From assembly GCA_947311495.1 (NCBI GenBank), contig CAMZLG010000138.1, positions 1 to 34,919 on the forward strand: DNA of 34,919 bases, given 5' to 3'. The DNA comes from an uncultured Zetaproteobacteria bacterium. Lineage in GTDB: Bacteria; Pseudomonadota; Zetaproteobacteria; Mariprofundales; Mariprofundaceae. The position numbers and the translations under genes were made by a program. Under the pieces are notes generated by a model. The model ran no database searches. It had not been told where the DNA came from and saw only the letters and a list, made by a program, of their open reading frames with translations. This document shows positions 22,975-32,300 of this stretch, piece by piece (position 1 is the stretch's first letter; each line of letters starts with the position of its first letter).

Positions 22975-23844
22975 CTATTTTAAGATTTCAATGATTCGGC
23001 TGCGATATGAAGTGTGGCACGCCATACATGCACTTAACATTTGTGACTGTTTGGCTATTAAAACTTTCATATCTTTAGCTTGAGCAGCTTTCTCAATATC
23101 CAATGCCAAATGATGAACTTTGTCATCGGCTTTTTTAAAGTCTTTCATCTCCGTGCGCAAGCTTGCCATCAGTTTCATTTTTGTGCCCATAGATGGTGTT
23201 TCATGGAATGCAATACCATGCGCTGCTTCTGCTGCTGCATCAAAATCTTCACGTAAAATTGCATCATCAACGGCTGCATAGTCCAAACCCAACTGCTGCA
23301 TAATCGCTTTAAGCGAACCTGCCTCTGCAGTTATGCCTTTATTGATCTTATGCATAAGCTGATGCGGTTTAGCAGATGAAGTTGTACACATCATGTCGTA
23401 TATCTTTTGATGCTTTTGATACAACTTCATTTTACCTTCTTGCTTAAACTTCTCTGCTGCATGTTTCCAATGGTTACATGGTGGTTGAAAGGTTTCATCA
23501 TGAATATACGCCGCAATTTTACGCACATCATCTTCTTCAAAACCCATGTTTGGCATCACGCCCAACACTTTCACAGGCTCTTTGAGTATGGCTTTATCTT
23601 CAGTAGGGTTAGTCGCAAAAGCTGTAACTTTATCAACAAATCCAGCCTTATCTTTAGTCGCCATCTTATATTTCATCTGCACACCAAACATGGGTGGTGC
23701 TTGCGCAGGTTCTAACTCTGCATTGTGGCAAATTAAACAGTTCTCTTGAAAAAGTTTTTTACCTTGCATAAATGTTTTATCGCTCGCCGCAGCTTGCGTT
23801 GTCATGGCAAGGCTTAAACCCACCAATAAAATTACCTTTTTCAT
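22975..23844 (-). CDS. Secreted two-heme cytochrome c: N-terminal class I-like domain plus C-terminal cytochrome c'-like domain
   Basis: ORF extends to 23943, but ATG at 23844 is preceded by CAGGAGATCAT and gives signal peptide MKKVILLVGLSLAMTTQAAASD. Heme motifs CLICH and CMACH; candidate Met ligand in VMPNMGF. Confidence 0.85.
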   Translation of the reverse strand: MKKVILLVGLSLAMTTQAAASDKTFMQGKKLFQENCLICHNAELEPAQAPPMFGVQMKYKMATKDKAGFVDKVTAFATNPTEDKAILKEPVKVLGVMPNMGFEEDDVRKIAAYIHDETFQPPCNHWKHAAEKFKQEGKMKLYQKHQKIYDMMCTTSSAKPHQLMHKINKGITAEAGSLKAIMQQLGLDYAAVDDAILREDFDAAAEAAHGIAFHETPSMGTKMKLMASLRTEMKDFKKADDKVHHLALDIEKAAQAKDMKVLIAKQSQMLSACMACHTSYRSRIIEILK

Positions 23845-23857
23845 ATGATCTCCTGTT

Positions 23858-25147
23858 TTAGAATGTGTATTCAACTTCTGCATACACCCTGTCATTATCA
23901 TTAAATTGTCCAAAGAAGTCTGCTGCATCCCCCGAAAACACATCCAAACCTAAACGACCCAGTGTGTTATCTGAAAATTCATACGACACTTTGGGGCGCA
24001 ACATAGAGCTGCCATCTGAATAGTTCATTAAAATAATCATTTCAGGTTTTAACTTATCATTCATGTAATCTGTGGACACCATCAAGGTGACAAAACCAGA
24101 GTTTTCTTTTTCAAGCATGGTGTTATCCCAGTTTTGAATATGACGCACAAACACTTGCGGGCTAATGCGCCAGTTGTTCGCATTATAATCCAAGCCCAAC
24201 GCTGCATTCCAAGTGGTCACATCCGTTGGCGCAACACTGGTTGTGATAATCTCATTGGTATTGATGGCAACTTCAGCACGCAAAACCCACGCCCCAAACG
24301 CATTGGATGCTGAGCCACCCACCGTGTTCATTCGCTGATATACGGGTGTTAACGTAAGCTGCCCAGAGCTGATGTTTTTTTGAATCGCAGGTGTATCTTT
24401 CCAACCATTAAACCAATTGAGTGATACATCCCACCCATCCAAATTAGCTCGCCATGCCAAGCCGTATTCAGCATCACTCGCTCCAAAGCTTGGTTTATTG
24501 CCTTCGGCTACATTTAAGCTGAACCCAGCAGGTGGTGCTGCCATTTGGTACGCCCAACGCGAACCTCGGGGTGCAAACTCAGCAGGTTTGGCATCAGGAA
24601 TAAACACAAATTCAAACTCATGTTCATTATCACCTAAATATGCGTAATAGTTTAAGCGAACCGCAGCAACACCCATACGAGAATCCAAAAAATCATCCAA
24701 CAAAAATTCGCGCATATCCAAAGGATTTACAATATCCAACAAACGCAAACCATCCGTTTTACCCCAAACGATTTGCTGTTGCCCTACCCTTAAATCATAA
24801 TCATCCGCCGCATATAACAAATAAGCTTCTTTGACAGCCGAATATGTGCGGTATTCGTTTTGAATACTGGGCGTATAATCCGTCGTATTGGCAGCTTCAA
24901 TATCTGTGGCTGCATCATACCAAGCCAAAAAACGACCCCTAAACTCAAGTCTGTCCGTTAATATCGCTTCAGGTTTAATGTCAATTCGATTTTGTACTTT
25001 ATCCAAGCGTTGTTCACCTGATATGAAGTATGCTGTCTCATTTTTTACAGCGCCGTGCAATGTCAATTCCACAGCCGAGGCTGCTGCACTATTGAGCAAC
25101 AGCCCTGCAACAGCCAACATCATCACATGCTTCATACTTTGCCTCAT
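23858..25147 (-). CDS. DUF1302-like outer-membrane beta-barrel protein
   Basis: 429 aa; signal peptide MMLAVAGLLLNSAAASAVE; LRVGQQQIVWGKTDGLRLLDIVNPLDMREFLLDDFLDSRMG (typical of DUF1302 proteins); C-terminal Phe (YAEVEYTF). Confidence 0.8.
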   Translation of the reverse strand: MRQSMKHVMMLAVAGLLLNSAAASAVELTLHGAVKNETAYFISGEQRLDKVQNRIDIKPEAILTDRLEFRGRFLAWYDAATDIEAANTTDYTPSIQNEYRTYSAVKEAYLLYAADDYDLRVGQQQIVWGKTDGLRLLDIVNPLDMREFLLDDFLDSRMGVAAVRLNYYAYLGDNEHEFEFVFIPDAKPAEFAPRGSRWAYQMAAPPAGFSLNVAEGNKPSFGASDAEYGLAWRANLDGWDVSLNWFNGWKDTPAIQKNISSGQLTLTPVYQRMNTVGGSASNAFGAWVLRAEVAINTNEIITTSVAPTDVTTWNAALGLDYNANNWRISPQVFVRHIQNWDNTMLEKENSGFVTLMVSTDYMNDKLKPEMIILMNYSDGSSMLRPKVSYEFSDNTLGRLGLDVFSGDAADFFGQFNDNDRVYAEVEYTF

Positions 25148-27447
25148 ACTTTAATTTTATCCTTGCCCAGACCCAATAATACAGGGAACAAATAAACCGT
25201 GGCTACGTAACAAATCATCATGGTTGCTGCAATCAACGCACCCAACTTCATTTGCGGATACAACGCAGCAGACAACAACACCAAGAACCCACCTACAACG
25301 ACAATCGTGTTGAATAAAATCGCATGACCTACACTGCGATTGGTATTGATGACACTTTCTTCATAGCTATGGTTAGCAATGCTTTCCTCATGGTATCTGT
25401 GCAGGTAATGAATGGCGAAATCCACACCAATGCCCAATGCCATAGAGCCAGTGAGCGCTGTTGCCAAATCCAATGGAATACCAATATTACCCATGGTTCC
25501 ATAGTTGACTGTCACGGCAAGTGTTACTGGAATCATGGCAATCACTGCAATCAAAATACGCTTAAACATCACCAAACACAGCAAGAAAATAGCAAATATT
25601 GATAATGCCAATGATGTCACCTGCCCATCAATAATCATCTTAGCTAAGCTGTCCAATGTGTAACCTGTGCCCGCCCACTTCACGGTATAACCTTCTGATT
25701 TAGGGAACCAAGCTGCCGTTTTATCTTGTAAACGGCTCAAGATATTGGCAACTGCTTCCGTGCTATCACTTTTCATGTTAATCACCACATGCGCTTCGCG
25801 GTAGTCACTGGTCATAAACTTCTCAAAATCATCAGGTGCGCCTGAAAATGAATACAACAACAAATACTGCGCTGCCAAGTCGGATGAATTAGGCACACGA
25901 TAGTAATCTGGATTATCTTCATTGAGCGCCTTGTTCATAATCATCAAAAACTCGGCAATGGATGAGGTGTCACCCACCAGCGAGTCTTTCTCAATTTCAG
26001 TTTGTAAGTCTACAATCTTTTGCAAAAACGATGGTTCAAGCAAACCATTTTCTTTGCCTGTATCAATCATAATATCTAGGCTTGTTGTACCTGCAAAATG
26101 TTGATTCAACACAGTGTCTGCATGACGAATCGGGTCATCTGGCTTAAATTGCGCCACCATAGATGCATCCACCTTAATCAAGGTCGCACCATAGACAGAA
26201 ACAACAACCAGTATCGCAAAGAATGCCATGATTTGTTTAGGGTATTTCAGTATCGCTTGGCTAGACCAATCCACATAATCGGTGAATAATGGTTTTTTGT
26301 CGGCATGCCCATCTTTTTCAGGCAAGACCATCAATGCTGCAGGGAATAATGTCAGCGTGATAATCAAAGCGTAAGCAATACCCACCGTAGCAAAAATACC
26401 AAACTCTTGAATCGGTGGTAAATCAGAAGTTAACATGGACAAGAAACCCGCACCAGTAGTTACCGATGTCATCACCATAGGTTTCCACAATTCATGCATC
26501 ACTTCCACAATGCGTTCTTTGCGGTGCGCATATTCCGAGAAATGTGCCAACAATCGCTCTCGGCTTAAAAAGTGAACCGCATCAGCAATACCAATCGCCA
26601 TGATCAGAATGGGTAACATGGTGGTGATGGTATAAATATTATAACCCAATGCTGCCATGGTTCCCACTGTCCACACTTCCGCAATCAATACGGTAAGCAA
26701 GGGTAGCACTACACCTCTGGGTGAGCGAAACGAGACATACAACAATAAAATAAGTAATGCGATGATAATGGGTTGCATACGTGTCATTTCTTGCGGCATA
26801 TACACACCAAACACACCTTCAATCACAGGGCGACCCGAGATAAAGAACTCTTCATTGCCACCACGCGCTTCAAGTTCTTCAACTTTATTTTTTACCAAAT
26901 CATAAATATCAGCATAAGTTTCGCGTGCATTGGGTTGCGGACGCACCGCCAAAACCGTGCCCACCTCATCTTTAGACACAATCACATCTTCATAGATGCC
27001 AAATTCGTGCATGCGCTGTTTGATATGGTCGATTTCTTCTTGGGTTTGCGGCACACCATCCATAAATGCTTCCACATCAAGCCCCGAAGCCGAGCCGCGA
27101 ATATCTTTGATGGTGGCAAGCGATAATAAATCATTGAGTGATAAGGTGCGCAATAAGGGCTGCTCACCCAACCAGTCCGTCAATTCTTGCACCAAAGCAA
27201 GCGTATGTTGATTATACACACCCTCTTCTTTGTTAATCACACCAATAATCACCAAGTCAGAACTGCCAAACTTCTCATCCAACACTTGCTTATTGATATA
27301 CGCATCGCTGTGTTTGGGTAACATGGCATCCGTATCGGTTTCAATATGAATGGAGCGCATTTGATTGCCTGCCATCACCGTGATAAGCAACAGCATCACC
27401 AGCACAGTTTTCGGGTGCTCCAGTATCCAACTAAATAATTTATGCAT
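25144..27447 (-). CDS. RND superfamily permease (MMPL/HpnN-like exporter)
   Basis: 767 aa; TM1 VLVMLLLITVMAGNQMRSIHIETDTDAMLPKHSDAYI; two TM blocks (IIIALLILLLYVSFRSPRGVVLPLLTVL; LALSIFAIFLLCLVMFKRILIAVIAMIPV); GIGVDFAIHYLHRY; MMPL-type rather than AcrB-type length. Confidence 0.9.
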   Translation of the reverse strand: MHKLFSWILEHPKTVLVMLLLITVMAGNQMRSIHIETDTDAMLPKHSDAYINKQVLDEKFGSSDLVIIGVINKEEGVYNQHTLALVQELTDWLGEQPLLRTLSLNDLLSLATIKDIRGSASGLDVEAFMDGVPQTQEEIDHIKQRMHEFGIYEDVIVSKDEVGTVLAVRPQPNARETYADIYDLVKNKVEELEARGGNEEFFISGRPVIEGVFGVYMPQEMTRMQPIIIALLILLLYVSFRSPRGVVLPLLTVLIAEVWTVGTMAALGYNIYTITTMLPILIMAIGIADAVHFLSRERLLAHFSEYAHRKERIVEVMHELWKPMVMTSVTTGAGFLSMLTSDLPPIQEFGIFATVGIAYALIITLTLFPAALMVLPEKDGHADKKPLFTDYVDWSSQAILKYPKQIMAFFAILVVVSVYGATLIKVDASMVAQFKPDDPIRHADTVLNQHFAGTTSLDIMIDTGKENGLLEPSFLQKIVDLQTEIEKDSLVGDTSSIAEFLMIMNKALNEDNPDYYRVPNSSDLAAQYLLLYSFSGAPDDFEKFMTSDYREAHVVINMKSDSTEAVANILSRLQDKTAAWFPKSEGYTVKWAGTGYTLDSLAKMIIDGQVTSLALSIFAIFLLCLVMFKRILIAVIAMIPVTLAVTVNYGTMGNIGIPLDLATALTGSMALGIGVDFAIHYLHRYHEESIANHSYEESVINTNRSVGHAILFNTIVVVGGFLVLLSAALYPQMKLGALIAATMMICYVATVYLFPVLLGLGKDKIKV

Positions 27448-27458
27448 TATTATTTCCT

Positions 27459-28265
27459 TTATTTACCACGATAGCCGCGTTTAATCATACGTTCTGTAAA
27501 CATCCTGTCTGATAAACCTGTGTTGTATTCATGGTCAGAAAATACCAGTTCGGTTTTATGATTGGTTTGCACATTGCTCATCACCCCACCCATGGCTGTC
27601 CAAATCCCATCAATTTGTTTGATACCATTGGATACCAAGTGTTTGAGTTCGCGACCTTTTTTGTCCCAAAAGTCCACTTTAACATACATATCAATGTCTT
27701 TGCGCACATGGTAAACCACTTTAGAATAACCCAAGTCTTTGATAAGCTGCTTGGTTTTAGGCACAGCTTGCACCACCCAAACATCAAAACCTTTAATATT
27801 ATCTGAGCCTAAAAGCGTCCAATTATAATCGGGTAGCTCGGGTGTTTGTTTGATGTCTTCAAATGTAAAATCCGTACCCATGAAATAATCACCACGATCC
27901 GATGAAGAAATGCGACGCACTTTTTTCAACGCAGGCAAATATAACCATTGGTCATCATCCTTACTTTCATCGGCATAATCCCAAGTGAGCATGGCTGTGT
28001 CCCGCACATTGGCAGGTGATAAAAAGTAGGAAACTGATTTACTGTCCAACCCATAATCTTTGCTGAACGAAATCATTTCACGCTCACGCACATTTCCCCG
28101 TTTATCAATCAAACGTTGCTTCATTTTTTGTTTTAAATCTTGCCCGTCATCCCGTGCTTCCACGCGTTTCATCACTTCCAAACCCGTGGTTGGCTCCGCA
28201 GCTATCACTGGTGCTGAAACAAGTGTGGTTAAACCAACTGCAATCCATAAAAGTTTAATGTTCAT
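27459..28265 (-). CDS. LolA-like outer membrane lipoprotein-sorting protein (periplasmic)
   Basis: Start at 28265 preceded by AGGAGGTTCAC; MNIKLLWIAVGLTTLVSAPVIAAEPTTGLEVMKRVEARDDGQDLKQKM...SYFLSPANVRDTAMLTWDYADESKDDDQWLYLPALKKVRRISSSDRGDYFMGTDFTFED, characteristic of this family. Confidence 0.85.
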   Translation of the reverse strand: MNIKLLWIAVGLTTLVSAPVIAAEPTTGLEVMKRVEARDDGQDLKQKMKQRLIDKRGNVREREMISFSKDYGLDSKSVSYFLSPANVRDTAMLTWDYADESKDDDQWLYLPALKKVRRISSSDRGDYFMGTDFTFEDIKQTPELPDYNWTLLGSDNIKGFDVWVVQAVPKTKQLIKDLGYSKVVYHVRKDIDMYVKVDFWDKKGRELKHLVSNGIKQIDGIWTAMGGVMSNVQTNHKTELVFSDHEYNTGLSDRMFTERMIKRGYRGK

Positions 28266-28677
28266 GTGAACCTCCTTTGGTAATACTTTTGTATGCGAGA
28301 AATGATAAAACAAGCCACACCACTGAACGCAAAGTCATAGCACCAATCGTGCGTGTCTCATAAGCAATATCACTAAGCTGAATGGAAAGTAATAGTGTTG
28401 CGAACACCATGATTGTGGACAGTGCTACCATGATAGCGAGCCAAGCAGCCCAAGGTTTCTTCAACCAAAAGCCCATACCTGCTGCCACATAAATAAAGCC
28501 CGATATAAAATTAAACCACAACACTGCAGGCACATAATCCCCTGCCGCAATCCGCGCCTCTTCGCTCCAAAAAAGCACATCACCGCCAGATTTAATGGTC
28601 AATAATCCAAATGCCACCGCAACCGTGCCGATGACCATGCGCACAATTCCGCATCGTTTTTTATGTTGATCATCCAT
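28255..28677 (-). CDS. Small integral membrane protein of unknown function (about 4 TM)
   Basis: 140 aa; hydrophobic segments MVIGTVAVAFGLLTI, VLWFNFISGFIYVAAGMGFW, AAWLAIMVALSTIMVFATLLL, LRSVVWLVLSFLAY. Overlaps the start of the LolA-like gene by 11 nt. Confidence 0.7.
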   Translation of the reverse strand: MDDQHKKRCGIVRMVIGTVAVAFGLLTIKSGGDVLFWSEEARIAAGDYVPAVLWFNFISGFIYVAAGMGFWLKKPWAAWLAIMVALSTIMVFATLLLSIQLSDIAYETRTIGAMTLRSVVWLVLSFLAYKSITKGGSHEH

Positions 28678-28705
28678 CGTTGTAATCTCCTTTAAATCTT
28701 ACTTT

Positions 28706-29167
28706 TTATTTATCATCTCTTAGCGCCATCAAATCAAACATCAGTTGACGTAGTACCCGCACTGTTGCGTCCCTATCTTCTGGCGAAATATTTGCGACCA
28801 ACTCTTTCTGCATTCCACTTGCAATCGGAAATGCTTGATCAAGCAGCTGCTTACCCTGTGCCGTAAGCATAATATCAAACCTGCGTCTATCTTGTTCATT
28901 GGCTTTGCGCTCTATCAGCCCCTTTTTTACCAAACCGTCTAAGCGGCGCGTCACCGTTGTTTTATCTCGCATCATCAACTCAACAATTTTGGCTTGGCTC
29001 ATCGACCCGCCACTGTATAATCGAATCAAAATCGCAAAGTCTTGTGCCACAATTGCCAAACCCGCTACTGCAAACCGTTTCTCAACTTCCTCGGTCATCA
29101 AATACGATACCCGATTGACATGAAACCCCAACGCTTGCTCCAACTTAAATGTGTTTAAATCATCCAT
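28706..29167 (-). CDS. MarR family transcriptional regulator
   Basis: Start at 29167 with AGGAGAGAGATT upstream; GFHVNRVSYLMTEEVEKRFAVAGLAIVAQDFAILIRLYSGGSMSQAKIVELMMRDKTTVTRRLDGLVKKGLIERKANEQDRRRFDIMLTAQGKQLLD: wHTH with DRR wing. Confidence 0.93.
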   Translation of the reverse strand: MDDLNTFKLEQALGFHVNRVSYLMTEEVEKRFAVAGLAIVAQDFAILIRLYSGGSMSQAKIVELMMRDKTTVTRRLDGLVKKGLIERKANEQDRRRFDIMLTAQGKQLLDQAFPIASGMQKELVANISPEDRDATVRVLRQLMFDLMALRDDK

Positions 29168-29195
29168 AATCTCTCTCCTTGCGGCGAACTGTAGT

Positions 29196-29216
29196 TTGTA
29201 TAGTTGCAATATACAA
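29196..29216. promoter_or_regulatory. Inverted repeat upstream of marR, candidate MarR operator
   Basis: Perfect 7-bp arms TTGTATA (29196-29202) and TATACAA (29210-29216), 7-bp spacer, 29 bp upstream of the chosen marR start; overlapping AGTTG/CAACT arms add symmetry. Confidence 0.6.
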
Positions 29217-29252
29217 CTGTTTTATTTGGCAACTTATTCCGCAGTGAAAATA

Positions 29253-29276
29253 AGTTTATCAAACCAACGATAAACT
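29253..29276. promoter_or_regulatory. Inverted repeat in the marR-gltB divergent intergenic region
   Basis: AGTTTATC (29253-29260), 8-bp spacer, GATAAACT (29269-29276): perfect 8-bp arms. Confidence 0.4.
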
Positions 29277-29366
29277 AGCGATGACAAACCCATTCAAATT
29301 CGTTATCCTGCGCAACCTTTTAAATCAGATATAAAAGAGTGATAAGTTTTCGAATTGGAGTTGCTA

Positions 29367-32300
29367 ATGACGCAAATGCCGAAAAAGCAAGGGTTATACA
29401 ACCCTCAACAAGAACATGATGCATGTGGTGTAGGTTTTGTTGCACACATTAAGAATCAAAAAAGCCATGATATTGTAGAGAAGGGTCTAGAAATTTTACT
29501 TCGCTTAACGCATCGTGGTGCTGCTGGTGCTGACCCCCGTGAAGGTGATGGTGCTGGTATCCTGATTCAAATTCCTGACGACTTTTTCCAAGCCATTGCT
29601 CCCGATTCGGATATTACTTTGCCTGCCGCTGGTGAATATGGTGTCGGCATGGTTTTCTTGCCACAAGATGACACGCATCGCGCAGCTTGCGAAAAAATCA
29701 TTGAAGATACGATTATTGCTGAAGGTCAAACAGTTTTGGGCTGGCGTGATGTTCCCGTGGATGCAATCCATGCAGACTTACCTGAAAGTGTGTTGGCTTG
29801 TGAACCAGTCTCCCGCCAAATCTTTGTCGGCAAAGGCTCCAACTGCGCTGACCAACAAGCCTTTGAGCGCAAGCTGTTTGTTATTCGTAAAATCTTTGAA
29901 AATGCAATTGAGGATAAAGCTTTTGATGATAAAGCCAAGTTTTATGTCAATTCATTATCCACGCGCACCATCGTATATAAAGGTATGTTTTTATCGCATC
30001 AAGTGGGTGCGTATTTTACCGACTTATCCGATGCACGCATGAAATCAGCCTTGGCATTGGTGCATCAACGCTTCTCTACCAACACTTTCCCATCATGGGA
30101 GTTGGCTCATCCTTTCCGCATGGTGGCGCACAATGGCGAAATCAACACAGTTCGCGGCAACATCAACTGGATGAATGCACGTCGCCATTCTATGAAATCT
30201 AAATATTTGGGTGCTGACCTTGATAAAGTGTGGCCTTTGATTCCTGAAAACCAATCCGACACCGCATGTTTTGATAATGCGCTTGAGTTGTTGGTGATGG
30301 GCGGTTACTCACTCACCCACGCAGCTATGCTTTTGATTCCAGAAGCTTGGGCTGGCAATGATTTGATGAATAAAAAACGCAAAGCATTTTATGAGCATCA
30401 TGCAGCACTTATGGAGCCTTGGGATGGCCCAGCGGCTGTTGCATTTACCGATGGTGTTCAAATCGGTGCCACACTGGATAGGAATGGACTTCGCCCTGCA
30501 CGTTATTTGATTACCGATGATGATTTGGTGGTGATGGCATCTGAAATGGGTGTTTTGGATATCCCTGAAGAGAAAATCATCAAGAAATGGCGTTTACAAC
30601 CGGGTAAAATGTTCCTGATTGATTTGGAGAAAGGTCAAATCATTGATGATGAAACCATCAAAAATGAATTGGCAGACGAACAGGACTACGCCAAAATTTT
30701 AGCTGAAACACAAATTCAAATTGAAGATTTGGATGCGGATGTTGAAGTTGCCCAACCTGACCATGATACCTTGCTGCATAAACAACAAGCCTTTGGTTAC
30801 ACCAAAGAAAACTTGAAATTCTTAATGGAACCCATGGCAGTCTCTGGCATGGAAGCCACGGGTTCTATGGGCAACGATACGCCTCACGCTGTGTTGTCTA
30901 ACCGTGCGAAACCATTGTACAACTATTTCCGTCAGTTGTTTGCTCAAGTCACCAACCCACCCATTGACCCGATTCGTGAAGAAATGGTGATGAGTTTAAC
31001 CTCATTTATTGGTCCCAACCCTAATTTATTGGGATTGGGTGAGGATAAACCAAGCTTACGTTTGGAAGTGCATCAACCTATCCTTAGCAACTACGATTTG
31101 GAAAAAATTCGTCATATCCATGCAACCACAGATGGTAAATTCCGTACCGTGACTTTATCCATGTGTTACCCCGCAGACTCAGGGGCTGCAGGCATGGGTG
31201 TTGCCATTGAAAGCTTATGCAAACAAGCTGAACGGTCAGTCTTGGATAAGTTTAATATCATCATTTTATCTGACCGCGATATGGACGAGCAACATATCCC
31301 TATTCCTGCTTTGCTTGCCACATCTGCTGTGCATCAGCATTTGATTAAAAAAGGTTTGCGCGTGGAAACTGGGCTTGTGATTGAAACCGGTTCTGCTCGT
31401 GAAACCCAGCATTTTGCAACACTTGCAGGTTTTGGTGCAGAAGCTGTGAACCCATACCTTGCCTTTGAAACATTGATTGATATGCACAATTGCGGGCATT
31501 TACCCGGTGACTTGGATGAAGCAGCAGCAGTTGCCAACTTTATTAAAGCTGTGGGTAAAGGTTTATACAAAGTCATGTCCAAGATGGGCATTTCTACCTA
31601 TCAATCGTATTGTGGTGCGCAAATCTTTGAAGCATTTGGCTTGTCTTCTGCATTTGTTGATAAATATTTTACAGGCACTGCCACCCAAATCGAAGGCATT
31701 GGCTTGGATGAAGTTGCCAAAGAAGCTGTCATGCGTCATCAGCTTGCTTATGGAAACTCATTGATTCATAAGAAAATGTTGGATGTTGGTGGTGAATATG
31801 AATGGCGTGTGCGCGGTGAGCAACATGCGCTCACCCCTGAAACTATTGCCAAGTTGCAACATGCCGTACGCACCAACAATTATACATTATACAAAGAATT
31901 TGCAGGCATCATCAATAACCAAAAAGGACGTTTGGTTACACTGCGTAGTTTGTTTAAATTCAACAAAGGAAAGTCTATTTCCATTGATGAAGTTGAACCT
32001 GCAACCAATATTGTAAAACGCTTTGCCACAGGTGCCATGTCGTTTGGCTCGATTTCACACGAAGCACACAGTACGTTAGCTATTGCCATGAATCGCTTGG
32101 GTGGTAAGTCCAACACAGGTGAAGGTGGTGAAGAAGTTGCACGATTCACCCCACTTGCGAACGGTGATTCCATGCGTTCTGCGATTAAACAAGTCGCTTC
32201 CGGTCGCTTTGGTGTCACGGCTGAATATTTGGCAAACGCCGATCAAATTCAAATCAAGATGGCGCAAGGCGCAAAACCTGGTGAAGGTGGGCAACTGCCA

